Assembly (NCBI GenBank): GCA_039029535.1 | Contig: JBCCFW010000018.1 | Location: forward strand, 1 to 64,000 | Origin: JBCCFW01 sp039029535 | Lineage (GTDB): Bacteria > Acidobacteriota > JBCCFW01 | DNA length: 64,000 nucleotides | Reading direction: 5' to 3' | Part shown: positions 1 to 10,842 of the stretch, one piece after another | Numbering within the stretch: the stretch's first letter is position 1 | Layout of the letters: each line of letters begins with the position of its first letter | The notes under the pieces: model-generated | Told to the model about the DNA's origin: nothing | The model's database searches: none | The model's input: the letters and a program-made list of their open reading frames with translations, nothing else | Program-made: the position numbers and the translations under genes

Positions 1-3558
<3,558 letters not shown>

Positions 3559-3581
3559 CTCGGCGACACGCCTCCCGCGAT

Positions 3582-3621
3582 GGGCCCACGCGACGTCGGT
3601 CGCGTGGGCCCTCGTCGTTTT
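3582..3621 (+). terminator. Rho-independent terminator of nrdJ
   Basis: A perfect 13-bp stem (GGGCCCACGCGAC and its complement) with a 4-nt loop is followed by a T-rich stretch (TCGTCGTTTTC). It lies 23 bp after the nrdJ stop. Confidence 0.85.
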
Positions 3622-3788
3622 CAGGGGCCGCTCCAGTCTCGTCAGGTTCCGTCACCGACCCGAAGCGCCACGTCTTCAGTCCACGCTCCGAAAAAGGATA
3701 GGATGGCGCGTTCCACCAGGAACCCGGGGGGGCGGACTGGATCCCCTCCTCTTCGCCGCGGGTCCTCTCGCGGAGGAGCAGTCGAGCC

Positions 3789-5048
3789 GTGCCCAAGAAG
3801 ATCGGTGAGCTTCTGATCGAGAAGGGGGCGACCGTCGAGACGGTCGTCACCCAGGCGCTGGAGTACCAGAAGCTCATGGGAGGCCGTCTCGGCTCGATCC
3901 TGATCGAGCTGGGCGCCTGCGATGAGAAGGCCGTCGTCGAGGCGCTTTGCGAGCAGAAGCGCGCGAAGCCCTGCAAGGGCAGCCAGCTCCGCAACGTCGA
4001 CAAGAAGACGCTCGACGTGATCCCGGTGAAGATCGCGACGCGCTACAAGGTCCTGCCCCTGGACGAGGAGAGCCGTCGGCTGTCCGTGGCCATCGCCGAT
4101 CCGGGCGACCTCCTCGCGCTCGACGAGCTCGCCTTCGTGACGGGCTGCAACATCGAGCCGCTTCTCGCCAGCGAGCGCACCATCCTCGGTGGTCTCGAGG
4201 CCTTCTACGGCGTCAAGCCGAAGGCCGGTGAGGTCGACTCCGCTCGCATCGACGGCATCCGCAAGACCGTCAACCGCCTCACGGGACGCGACGGCTCCGT
4301 GCCTCCGCCGTCCTTCGCCGAGGTCGCCCAGGCCGCGCAGGAGGCCGCCCAGGGCAGTCAGCCAGCCGACGCTCCGCCGGTCGAGAGCAAGCCAGCCGGC
4401 GCGTCCGCCTTCTGGTCGGACGAGGAAGCCGCGGGCGAAGCTGCCGCACCCGCCGCCGCAGCAGCCGCAGCTGCCGCTCCCGCAGCAGCCGCCGCTGCGG
4501 CCTCGCCGCTCACCGCCGACGGCACGTCGACTGAAGAGCTCATCGAAGACGAGGTGCCCCGCACCCTCGAGGAAGCCGCGCGTCAGCTCAGCCGCGTCGA
4601 GATCCGTGACGAGATCGCCGACACCATCATGTGGGTGACCGAGGACCTGTTCGCACGGTCCGGCCTGTTCATCTTCCAGAAGAACCGAACCATCGGCTGG
4701 ACGGGTCAGGGCAACGGCCTCACCCCCGAGATGGTCCGCAAGGTCGTGATGCCGATCGAGGACGTCTCGATCTTCACGCTGGTCCGGGACAACCCGAAGC
4801 ACTACCAGGGCATCCTCCCGGAGAACCCGGCCAACGCGACCATCGTCGAGCAGCTCGGTGGCGAGCGGCCGCCGGCGGTGCTGGTGGTGCCCTTCGGGCT
4901 GAAGGGCCGCGCGATTGGCTGCTACTACGCCGAGGGCACGCCCGAGGAGCTGGCCGAGGTCGACCTCAACCTGCTCTTCAAGCTGCTGCAGAAGGCCGGA
5001 CTGGCATTGGAAATGCTCCTTCTCCGCACCAAGATCGCCATGATCTGA
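3789..5048 (+). CDS. MshEN (GspE/PilB N-terminal) domain protein with Ala-rich linker and GAF-like C-terminus; no ATPase
   Basis: 419 residues. Residues 1-150 resemble the N-terminal domain of type II secretion/type IV pilus ATPases (GspE_N/MshEN). Two back-to-back copies of the pattern G-x-L-L-x-x-x-G ... A-L-x-x-Q are visible (KIGELLIEKG...ALEYQ and RLGSILIELG...ALCEQ). In characterised MshEN domains this pattern binds cyclic di-GMP; that is inference here. An Ala/Pro-rich linker spans about residues 175-240. The C-terminus (about 255-419) looks like a GAF-type sensory fold, with FARSGLFIFQKNR, LVVPFGLKGRAIGCYYAEG and a long final helix. There is no Walker A or B motif, so this is not a secretion ATPase. 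It stands alone between a terminator and a repeat array. It could be a c-di-GMP-responsive adaptor for motility or secretion. Confidence 0.75.
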   Translation: MPKKIGELLIEKGATVETVVTQALEYQKLMGGRLGSILIELGACDEKAVVEALCEQKRAKPCKGSQLRNVDKKTLDVIPVKIATRYKVLPLDEESRRLSVAIADPGDLLALDELAFVTGCNIEPLLASERTILGGLEAFYGVKPKAGEVDSARIDGIRKTVNRLTGRDGSVPPPSFAEVAQAAQEAAQGSQPADAPPVESKPAGASAFWSDEEAAGEAAAPAAAAAAAAAPAAAAAAASPLTADGTSTEELIEDEVPRTLEEAARQLSRVEIRDEIADTIMWVTEDLFARSGLFIFQKNRTIGWTGQGNGLTPEMVRKVVMPIEDVSIFTLVRDNPKHYQGILPENPANATIVEQLGGERPPAVLVVPFGLKGRAIGCYYAEGTPEELAEVDLNLLFKLLQKAGLALEMLLLRTKIAMI

Positions 5049-5097
5049 GGCCGTTTCTCCGCCCCTGGCTTTGTTGCTCCTCCACTCGCGGGTCCTC

Positions 5098-5460
5098 ACG
5101 TAGCAGGCTACGCTGCGGCCCGACTCGGTCGTCGCGCCTCGCCAGGAACGAAGATCCGGCCCCAGCTCTCTCGCTGGATCGTCACGCTCGCCTGGACACG
5201 AACATCCTGACCGGATTTCGTAGCGGCTGCGGCCCGCTCGGTCGTCGTGCCTCGCCAGGAACGAAGATCCGGCCCCAGCTCTCTCGCTGGATCGTCACGC
5301 GCGCCTGGACACGAGCATCCTGACCGGATTTCGTAGCGGCTGCGGCCCGCTCGGTCGTTGCGCCGCGTCAGGAACGAAGATCCGGCCTCAGCTCTCTCGC
5401 TTGGTCCTCACGCCTAGCCAGGAACGAAGCTCCGGCCTCAGCTCCCTCGTTCGGTCATCG
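5098..5460. repeat. 113-bp tandem repeat array (about 3 copies plus a partial)
   Basis: The block CAGGAACGAAGATCCGGCC recurs at about 5143, 5256 and 5369, exactly 113 bp apart. A fourth copy (CAGGAACGAAGCTCCGGCC) follows only 50 bp later at about 5419. The units share a CGTAGCGGCTGCGGCCCGCTCGGTCGT segment upstream and CAGCTCTCTCGCTGGATCGTCACGC downstream. The second copy is the best preserved. The array fills nearly all of the 447-bp gap between two convergent genes. No coding signal is convincing here. It could be a slippage-generated satellite or a structured 3' element. Confidence 0.8.
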
Positions 5461-5495
5461 TGCAGGAGCGTGGCGCTCAACCCGACCGTTGCGCG

Positions 5496-6239
5496 TCAGG
5501 GCGCGGGGAGGGTCATCTCCTGGACGAGGTAGCGCTGGCGGCGCTTGCCACGCTCGTCGACCTGCACGGACTTGATCTCGAGCACGCGGTGGGGGACTCC
5601 CTCGATGAGAAGTCGGCCCGTTCTCGTGTCGATGCTCCGGGCACCGAGGCGCTCTTCACGACTCGATGACGTCCCGAGAACCGCCTCGCCCATGGCCACC
5701 TCGAGAGTGAGCTCGTCGGTGAGCGCCTGGACGCCCGGCACCGAGCGCACCGTCTCGAGCAGGAGACTCCAGTCGCGCGTGCTGCGCACGACGCCGCTCA
5801 AGGTCACGCGACGCCCTCGCGCGCGAACGCCCACGCTCGCACGCTCCCGCAAGCCCGACGTCACCCGCGTCAGCGCTTCCTCGACCCGACGTCGCAAGGA
5901 CTCGTCGGCAAGCTCCGCGATCGGTCGCACGGGAAGCGACACGTCGAAGGAGCGCACTCCCTCGCTGCTCTCGATGCACGCCACGATCCGCTCGCGATCC
6001 ACGAGCGTCTCCACCGTCCCCTTCGCTCGCAGGTGACCCGACGTCGAGGACAGTGACAGCTTCGCCGACGAGCCCAGGGGTTCCCGGCGCACGCGGCGCG
6101 CCACCGCGGCAGCCAACGAGCCATCGACGCTCAAGACCTCGGCCGTCTGAGTGAGCTCGGCCCGAGCGGGTTCGGCCGCGAAGAGCACGGACACGAGCCC
6201 GAGAATGACGACTGTGCTTCGAAGAGACGGCTTGCTCAC
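5496..6239 (-). CDS. Exported BON-domain-like protein
   Basis: 247 residues from a GTG start chosen because AGGAGG lies 4 nt upstream and the product then begins with a signal peptide (SKPSLRSTVVILGLVSVLFA, cleavage likely after ARA). The longer open frame up to 6383 adds a non-hydrophobic N-terminus and would cross the neighbour's terminator, so it is less likely. The centre (about residues 120-190) matches the BON pattern: RRVEEALTRV, then GRRVTLSGVV, then VRSVPGVQALTDELTLE. BON domains are thought to bind phospholipid or other surfaces in the periplasm. An earlier segment (residues 25-100) looks like a degenerate second copy. It is convergent with the MshEN gene across the 113-bp repeat. 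Function is not known. Confidence 0.7.
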   Translation of the reverse strand: MSKPSLRSTVVILGLVSVLFAAEPARAELTQTAEVLSVDGSLAAAVARRVRREPLGSSAKLSLSSTSGHLRAKGTVETLVDRERIVACIESSEGVRSFDVSLPVRPIAELADESLRRRVEEALTRVTSGLRERASVGVRARGRRVTLSGVVRSTRDWSLLLETVRSVPGVQALTDELTLEVAMGEAVLGTSSSREERLGARSIDTRTGRLLIEGVPHRVLEIKSVQVDERGKRRQRYLVQEMTLPAP

Positions 6240-6342
6240 GCATCCTCCTGTCACTTCAACTCCAGCGTGCTCATCGGCTTCCGTCAAGTCTCGCGAGAGG
6301 CCAAGACCAGGAAAACGCCTCGAGAGCCGCCCCAGGACACGA

Positions 6343-6378
6343 AAAAGCCCGGCTGACCTGAACGGTGAGCCGGGCTTC
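6343..6378 (-). terminator. Terminator of the H1-like gene
   Basis: Inverted repeat AAGCCCGGCT ... AGCCGGGCTT. On the minus strand the stem is followed by CTTTTTC, which fits a Rho-independent terminator for the gene ending at 6422. Confidence 0.75.
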
Positions 6379-6421
6379 TTCATCGACCGCCGAGGCGATC
6401 GAGAGGCGAAAAGGCGGGCGC

Positions 6422-6685
6422 CTAGCGGCGACCCCGCTTCTTGCTCGCTCTCTTCTTCTTCGAGGCCTTCTTCTTGCGACCAGCCTTCTTCTTGCCGGCC
6501 TTCTTCTTGCTCGCCTTCTTCTTGCGAGTGGCCTTCTTCTTGCTCGCCTTCTTCTTGCGAGTGGCCTTCTTCTTCGTGGCCTTCTTCTTGGTTGCCTTCT
6601 TCTTGCGAGTGGCCTTCTTCTTGCGGGTGGCCTTCTTCTTGGTGGCCTTCCGCTTCGTGGCCTTCTTCTTCTTTCGAACTGCCAT
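6422..6685 (-). CDS. Lysine/alanine-repeat histone H1-like DNA-binding protein
   Basis: 87 residues, almost entirely KKKA-type repeats (KKATRKKKA, KKASKKKA, KKAGKKKA) from residue 4 to the end, closing with RGRR. Start ATG at 6685 is preceded by GGAGAGG; an upstream in-frame ATG at 6748 would add an unrelated 21-residue extension. Such tails resemble the C-terminal domain of eukaryotic histone H1 and the bacterial H1-like proteins of Chlamydiae, Planctomycetes and myxobacteria, which compact the nucleoid. That role is inferred from composition only. The repeats are also visible as a CTTCTTCTT-rich DNA tract on the plus strand. It has its own terminator. Confidence 0.8.
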   Translation of the reverse strand: MAVRKKKKATKRKATKKKATRKKKATRKKKATKKKATKKKATRKKKASKKKATRKKKASKKKAGKKKAGRKKKASKKKRASKKRGRR

Positions 6686-6935
6686 GGATGTGTTCCTCTC
6701 CGTCTTCAGCTGAATGTTGATGACGACGTCACGTGTTGATGACGCCAATCACCAAAACCACGAAATGGTCGATGGTGCCGAAGTGGTCTGTCAAGAGGAA
6801 TTTGCGTTGTGGAAGACGCACGTCGACCGATGATGACCCATCATCGAATGACGATCGGTGCTGGTCGATGCAAGTGCATCACCAACATGACGTCACGACA
6901 CGCGTGCTGATCGACGACGTGTCGTGCGTCGAAGG
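6686..6935. promoter_or_regulatory. AT-richer intergenic region upstream of the H1-like gene
   Basis: 250 bp between the lon stop and the H1-like start, with noticeably lower GC than the flanks. A perfect TTGACA hexamer lies on the minus strand at 6794-6789, but the following -10 match is weak (GACCAT at 18 bp), so the promoter is tentative. Several GATGA/TCATC short inverted motifs occur around 6829-6860. Confidence 0.3.
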
Positions 6936-9485
6936 TCACGCTGGTGGTGGCGGCGGCACCGAGCCCGGTTCGAGTCGTGAACGACGCTTGCGACCACTCG
7001 ACTCGGCACTGCTGTTGGGCTCGTCGTCCTCGCGAACGAAGACGCGCTCGAAGGCATCACGCAGCTTCTCGAGATAGTGAAACTGCATTCCTTCCCGGTA
7101 TTCCGCGGGAATCTCTTCGACTTCGGCTTCGACCTGGAAGGGCAGCAAGACCTCGTCGATGCCCGCTCGACGCGCTGCGAGAACCTTCTCGCGCACGCCA
7201 CCGACGGGAAGCACCTGACCGGTCAAGGTGAGCTCGCCGGTCATCGCGACGCTCTTCATGACACGTCGTCCGGAGAAGACCGAAGCGATGGCAGTGGCGA
7301 TGGCAACACCGGCTGACGGACCGTCCTTGGGGATGGCACCGGCCGGCACGTGCACGTGCACGTCATGTTGCTTGAATTGCTTTTCGTCGATGCCGAGCTC
7401 GGCGTGAACGCTGCGAACATGCGAGAGCGCAGTGCGTGCGGACTCCTGCATGACCTCACCAAGCTGACCGGTGAGCACGAGATCACCCTTGCCGGGCATC
7501 TTCAACGCCTCGACGAAGAGCACCTGACCTCCGTCTTGCGTCCATGCCAAGCCAGTGGCCACGCCGGGCACGCTCGTGCGACGCGCGACCTCCGGGAAGA
7601 CGCGCTGAGGTCCGAGGTACTCGGACAAGTCGTCGGCTTCGATACGACGCGTGGGCTCCTCCTCGCGAGCCACCTGCGTCGCGACCTTCCGGCAGAGGGT
7701 GGCGACGTGACGCTCGAGGTTCCGGACGCCCGCCTCGGAGGTCCAACCGGCGATCAGAGTGCGAAGACAGACGTCTTCCAGCTCCAGCTCGACGTCCTCG
7801 ATCCCGTGCTCGTGGACCTGCTTGGGAAGCAGGAAATTCTGAGCGATGTGGACCTTGTCCTCGGTGGCATAGCCCGGGAGGCGGATGATCTCCATCCGAT
7901 CCCGGAGGGCCGGCTGAAGGGTGTCGAGGAGGTTGGCCGTCGCGATGAACAGGACCCGGGACAGGTCGAGGTCCAGGTCGAGGTAGTGATCCCGAAACGT
8001 CGAGTTCTGTTCGGGATCGAGCACCTCGAGCAGTGCCGAGCTGGGATCGCCCCGGTGGTCGCGACCGACCTTGTCGACCTCGTCGAGCATGATGACCGGG
8101 TTGGCCGAGCCCGCCCGCTTGAGCGCCTGAACGATGCGCCCGGGCATGGCACCGACATAGGTGCGCCGGTGGCCTCGGATCTCGGCCTCGTCGTGGACGC
8201 CACCGAGGCTCATCCGCTGGAACTCACGCCCGAGGGCACGGGCGATGGACTTCCCGAGCGACGTCTTGCCCACGCCGGGAGGACCGACGAAGCAGAGGAT
8301 GGGTCCCTTGTGGTCGGCCTTGAGCTTGCGGACCGCCAGGTACTCGATGAGCCGGTCCTTGACCTTCTCGAGGTCGTGATGGTCCTCGTCGAGGACCGAC
8401 CGGGCGTTGTCGAGGTCGAGGTTGTCCTTCGTCTTCGCCTTCCACGGGATCGCCAGGACCCAATCCAGGTAGGTCCGGATGACGTGGTACTCCGGCGAAG
8501 AGGAGTGCATCTTCTCGAGCCGGGACAGCTCGCGGAGGCTCTCCTTCAGGACGTGCTCGGGCAGGTCGGCCGCTTCGAGCCGCTCGCGAAGCTCGTTGGC
8601 CTCGCCTCCCTCGTCCTCGCCTTCGCCCAGCTCCTCCTTGATGGCCCGGAGCTGCTCGCGGAGGAAGTACTCCTTCTGCTTCTTCTCGAGCTCGGTGGCG
8701 ACCTGCGACTGGATCTTCCCGCCGATCTGCAGGACCTGCAGCTCGCGAACGACCGCCTCGTTGACCCGCTCGAGCTTGTCGTGCACGTCGTCGAGCTCGA
8801 GGAGCTCTTGCTTGTCGGCGACCTCCAGCTTGAGCACCGAGGCCACGACGTAGGCCAGGTGCAGGGGATCGTCGATGGTGCTGACCGCCTGGCTGAGCTC
8901 TTCGGGCAGGTAGGGCGAGAGGCCGATCATCTTCTCGGCCTGGCTCACGCAGCTCCGCATCAACGCATCGAGATCCTCGCCGGGCGTTGGCTCGATGTCG
9001 TCCAGCACGTCCACTCGGGCGCGAAGGTAGGGGTCGACGGCGGTGAACGAGTCGATCCGGAAGCGCGACAGGCCCTGCACCAGCACGCGGGCATCCCCGT
9101 TGGGGATCTTGATCATCTTGTGGATGGTCACCCAGGTGCCGACCTGGTAGACGCCGTCGGCATCCACGTTGTCGTCGGTGTCGGCGTGCTCGGGTCGCTC
9201 CGAGACGATGCCGAGGACCCGCTTGGCCTGCATGGCCGCCTGCACGGCAGCGAGGGACTTCGGCCGACCGATCGTCAGGGGCACCACGGTCTTGGGAAAG
9301 ACCACGGTGTTGCGCACGGCCAGGATGGGGAGCTCGGCCGAGCCCGAGGGGGTCTCCCCGCCATCGCCGAGGTCGTCTCCCGGACCGGGAACGAACAGCG
9401 AATCCCCCGGATCGGACTCGGGGGGATCGGAGGCTCCGTCGTCGCCTCCGATCGGCGTGGGGCGCTTGCTTTCCTCGTCGGACAC
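6936..9485 (-). CDS. lon: ATP-dependent Lon protease
   Basis: 849 residues from a GTG start at 9485, chosen because GGAGAG lies 9 nt upstream and the open frame further upstream only overlaps the MFS gene. An acidic N-terminal extension (residues 1-50) precedes the LonN substrate domain (about 52-255), a coiled-coil region, the AAA+ module with Walker A GPPGVGKT (401-408) and Walker B VIMLDEVDK (near 465-472), and the C-terminal protease. The Ser-Lys dyad is visible as Ser724 in PKDGPSAG and Lys767 in REKVLA. Lon degrades misfolded and regulatory proteins in the cytoplasm. Length is slightly above the usual 780-820 because of the acidic head. It follows ligA and the MFS gene on the same strand with a 41-bp gap. 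Confidence 0.97.
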   Translation of the reverse strand: MSDEESKRPTPIGGDDGASDPPESDPGDSLFVPGPGDDLGDGGETPSGSAELPILAVRNTVVFPKTVVPLTIGRPKSLAAVQAAMQAKRVLGIVSERPEHADTDDNVDADGVYQVGTWVTIHKMIKIPNGDARVLVQGLSRFRIDSFTAVDPYLRARVDVLDDIEPTPGEDLDALMRSCVSQAEKMIGLSPYLPEELSQAVSTIDDPLHLAYVVASVLKLEVADKQELLELDDVHDKLERVNEAVVRELQVLQIGGKIQSQVATELEKKQKEYFLREQLRAIKEELGEGEDEGGEANELRERLEAADLPEHVLKESLRELSRLEKMHSSSPEYHVIRTYLDWVLAIPWKAKTKDNLDLDNARSVLDEDHHDLEKVKDRLIEYLAVRKLKADHKGPILCFVGPPGVGKTSLGKSIARALGREFQRMSLGGVHDEAEIRGHRRTYVGAMPGRIVQALKRAGSANPVIMLDEVDKVGRDHRGDPSSALLEVLDPEQNSTFRDHYLDLDLDLSRVLFIATANLLDTLQPALRDRMEIIRLPGYATEDKVHIAQNFLLPKQVHEHGIEDVELELEDVCLRTLIAGWTSEAGVRNLERHVATLCRKVATQVAREEEPTRRIEADDLSEYLGPQRVFPEVARRTSVPGVATGLAWTQDGGQVLFVEALKMPGKGDLVLTGQLGEVMQESARTALSHVRSVHAELGIDEKQFKQHDVHVHVPAGAIPKDGPSAGVAIATAIASVFSGRRVMKSVAMTGELTLTGQVLPVGGVREKVLAARRAGIDEVLLPFQVEAEVEEIPAEYREGMQFHYLEKLRDAFERVFVREDDEPNSSAESSGRKRRSRLEPGSVPPPPPA

Positions 9486-9526
9486 GGCAGTTTCTCTCCG
9501 CTTTCCGGCAAGGAAAGCGCTGAAGT

Positions 9527-10816
9527 CTACACCGGCGGAGGAGGGCCTCCAGCCGGCCGTTCGAGGTCCCTTTCGGACAGCTCCTCGAGCCCGGTGAGGG
9601 CGGGAATGCGGCTGAAGACGAGCAGGACGGGATTGACGAGACCCCCGAGGACGCCGACCAGGACCGCGAACGGAACCGAAACACCGCTCGCGATTCGTTC
9701 GGCCACGAGAGCTCCCATCAACAATAGTGCGCTGCCGGTGAGTTGCCAGGTGGCCTCGACCCGCCCCCGGCGGTCCTCTGGCAACACCGTTTGCCGCACC
9801 GAGACGGCCAGGATCTCGTAGGCGACATGACACCCGTCACTGAGGAGCTGGTGGGCCACCAGGCAGACGACCACGAGCAGGGTCGAGCTCGACACCGCCG
9901 CCGCCGGGAGGAAGAGCGCGGAGAGCTCGGAGAGCGCCAGCATGACGATCAGCGTCGGCCCCAGGCGCAGCCGGCGCACGAGAGGCTCGGCGATCCGTGA
10001 GCCCAGCAGAGCACCGATGCCCCCGGCTCCGATCACGGCCCCGATGAGACCGACGCCGAGGCCGAGCGTGTTGACGCAGTAGAGGTAGTACAGCGCGAAG
10101 AAGAAGCCGCCGAAGAACGACGAGCCGGCGTGAACGAGCAACAGCGGCCGCAGCGGTGAGCGAGTCCACGCGGTGCCGAGACCGACTTTCAGGTCCTGCC
10201 AGGGTCTCGGTCGCGCGCTCCCTTCGACCGGCGCCTCCTTCACCTCGATGCGCCGGAGCAGCACGGCCGACGCGAGGTAGCTGATCGCGTCAGTGAGGAT
10301 GGCCAAGGGTGCGCCGAGGAGCTGCATGACCCAGCCGCCGAGAGCCGGGCCGGTGATCTCGGCCACGCTCTCGGAGAAGGTCAGCTTCGAGTTGCCCTCG
10401 ACGAGGTGCTCCCGCGGCACGACCGACGGTAGATAGGCGTTGTCGGCAACGTGGAAGAGCGCGGTGAACAGTCCCGACACCGCCGTGACGACCATCACCT
10501 GCATGAGGGTGAGCACGTCCAGCCAGACCGCGATGGGGACCCACAGCAACACGACGGCACGCGCCACGTCGCAGCCGATCATCAGCGCGCGCTTGCGGCT
10601 GCGATCGATGGTGCCGCCGAGGAACAGCCCGACGACGATGCCCGGGATCATCCCGAGCATCCCCAGCAGCACCATGTCGCCCGGCGTGGCGGCCAGGCTC
10701 ACGACTGCCAGCAGCGGGAGCACGGTTCGGCTGAACCGACTCCCGAGCGCCGAGATTGCCTGCGCCGCCCAGAGACGTCGGAAGTCGCGGTGCCCCGCGA
10801 GCTCCCCACCGAGCAC
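9527..10816 (-). CDS. Major facilitator superfamily transporter (MFS_3/EntS-like)
   Basis: 429 residues with about 12 hydrophobic segments. The start region DFRRLWAAQAISALGSRFSR is the typical N-terminus of the MFS_3 subfamily (EntS-like exporters). The loop motif between TM2 and TM3 is present as GLFLGGTIDRSRKR, the MFS signature G-x-x-x-D-R. A Pro-rich tail ends the protein. The substrate cannot be told from sequence. It lies 26 bp downstream of ligA and 41 bp upstream of lon, so it may be co-transcribed with both, although their functions are unrelated. Confidence 0.85.
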   Translation of the reverse strand: MLGGELAGHRDFRRLWAAQAISALGSRFSRTVLPLLAVVSLAATPGDMVLLGMLGMIPGIVVGLFLGGTIDRSRKRALMIGCDVARAVVLLWVPIAVWLDVLTLMQVMVVTAVSGLFTALFHVADNAYLPSVVPREHLVEGNSKLTFSESVAEITGPALGGWVMQLLGAPLAILTDAISYLASAVLLRRIEVKEAPVEGSARPRPWQDLKVGLGTAWTRSPLRPLLLVHAGSSFFGGFFFALYYLYCVNTLGLGVGLIGAVIGAGGIGALLGSRIAEPLVRRLRLGPTLIVMLALSELSALFLPAAAVSSSTLLVVVCLVAHQLLSDGCHVAYEILAVSVRQTVLPEDRRGRVEATWQLTGSALLLMGALVAERIASGVSVPFAVLVGVLGGLVNPVLLVFSRIPALTGLEELSERDLERPAGGPPPPV

Positions 10817-10842
10817 CGGCCGCAGCAGGGCGCGCAGCGGGC

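Noticed and set aside
5098..5460. CRISPR array
   Set aside because: The units are 113 bp and contiguous, without a short repeat/variable spacer layout, and no cas gene is near.
7350..9821. An 823-residue plus-strand open frame
   Set aside because: It is the antisense shadow of lon and the MFS gene; it has no ribosome site, and the lon frame has all catalytic motifs.
9486..9833. Longer Lon N-terminus up to 9833
   Set aside because: The extension overlaps the MFS gene in another frame and is Arg/Gly-rich shadow sequence; GTG 9485 has a ribosome site and gives a normal length.
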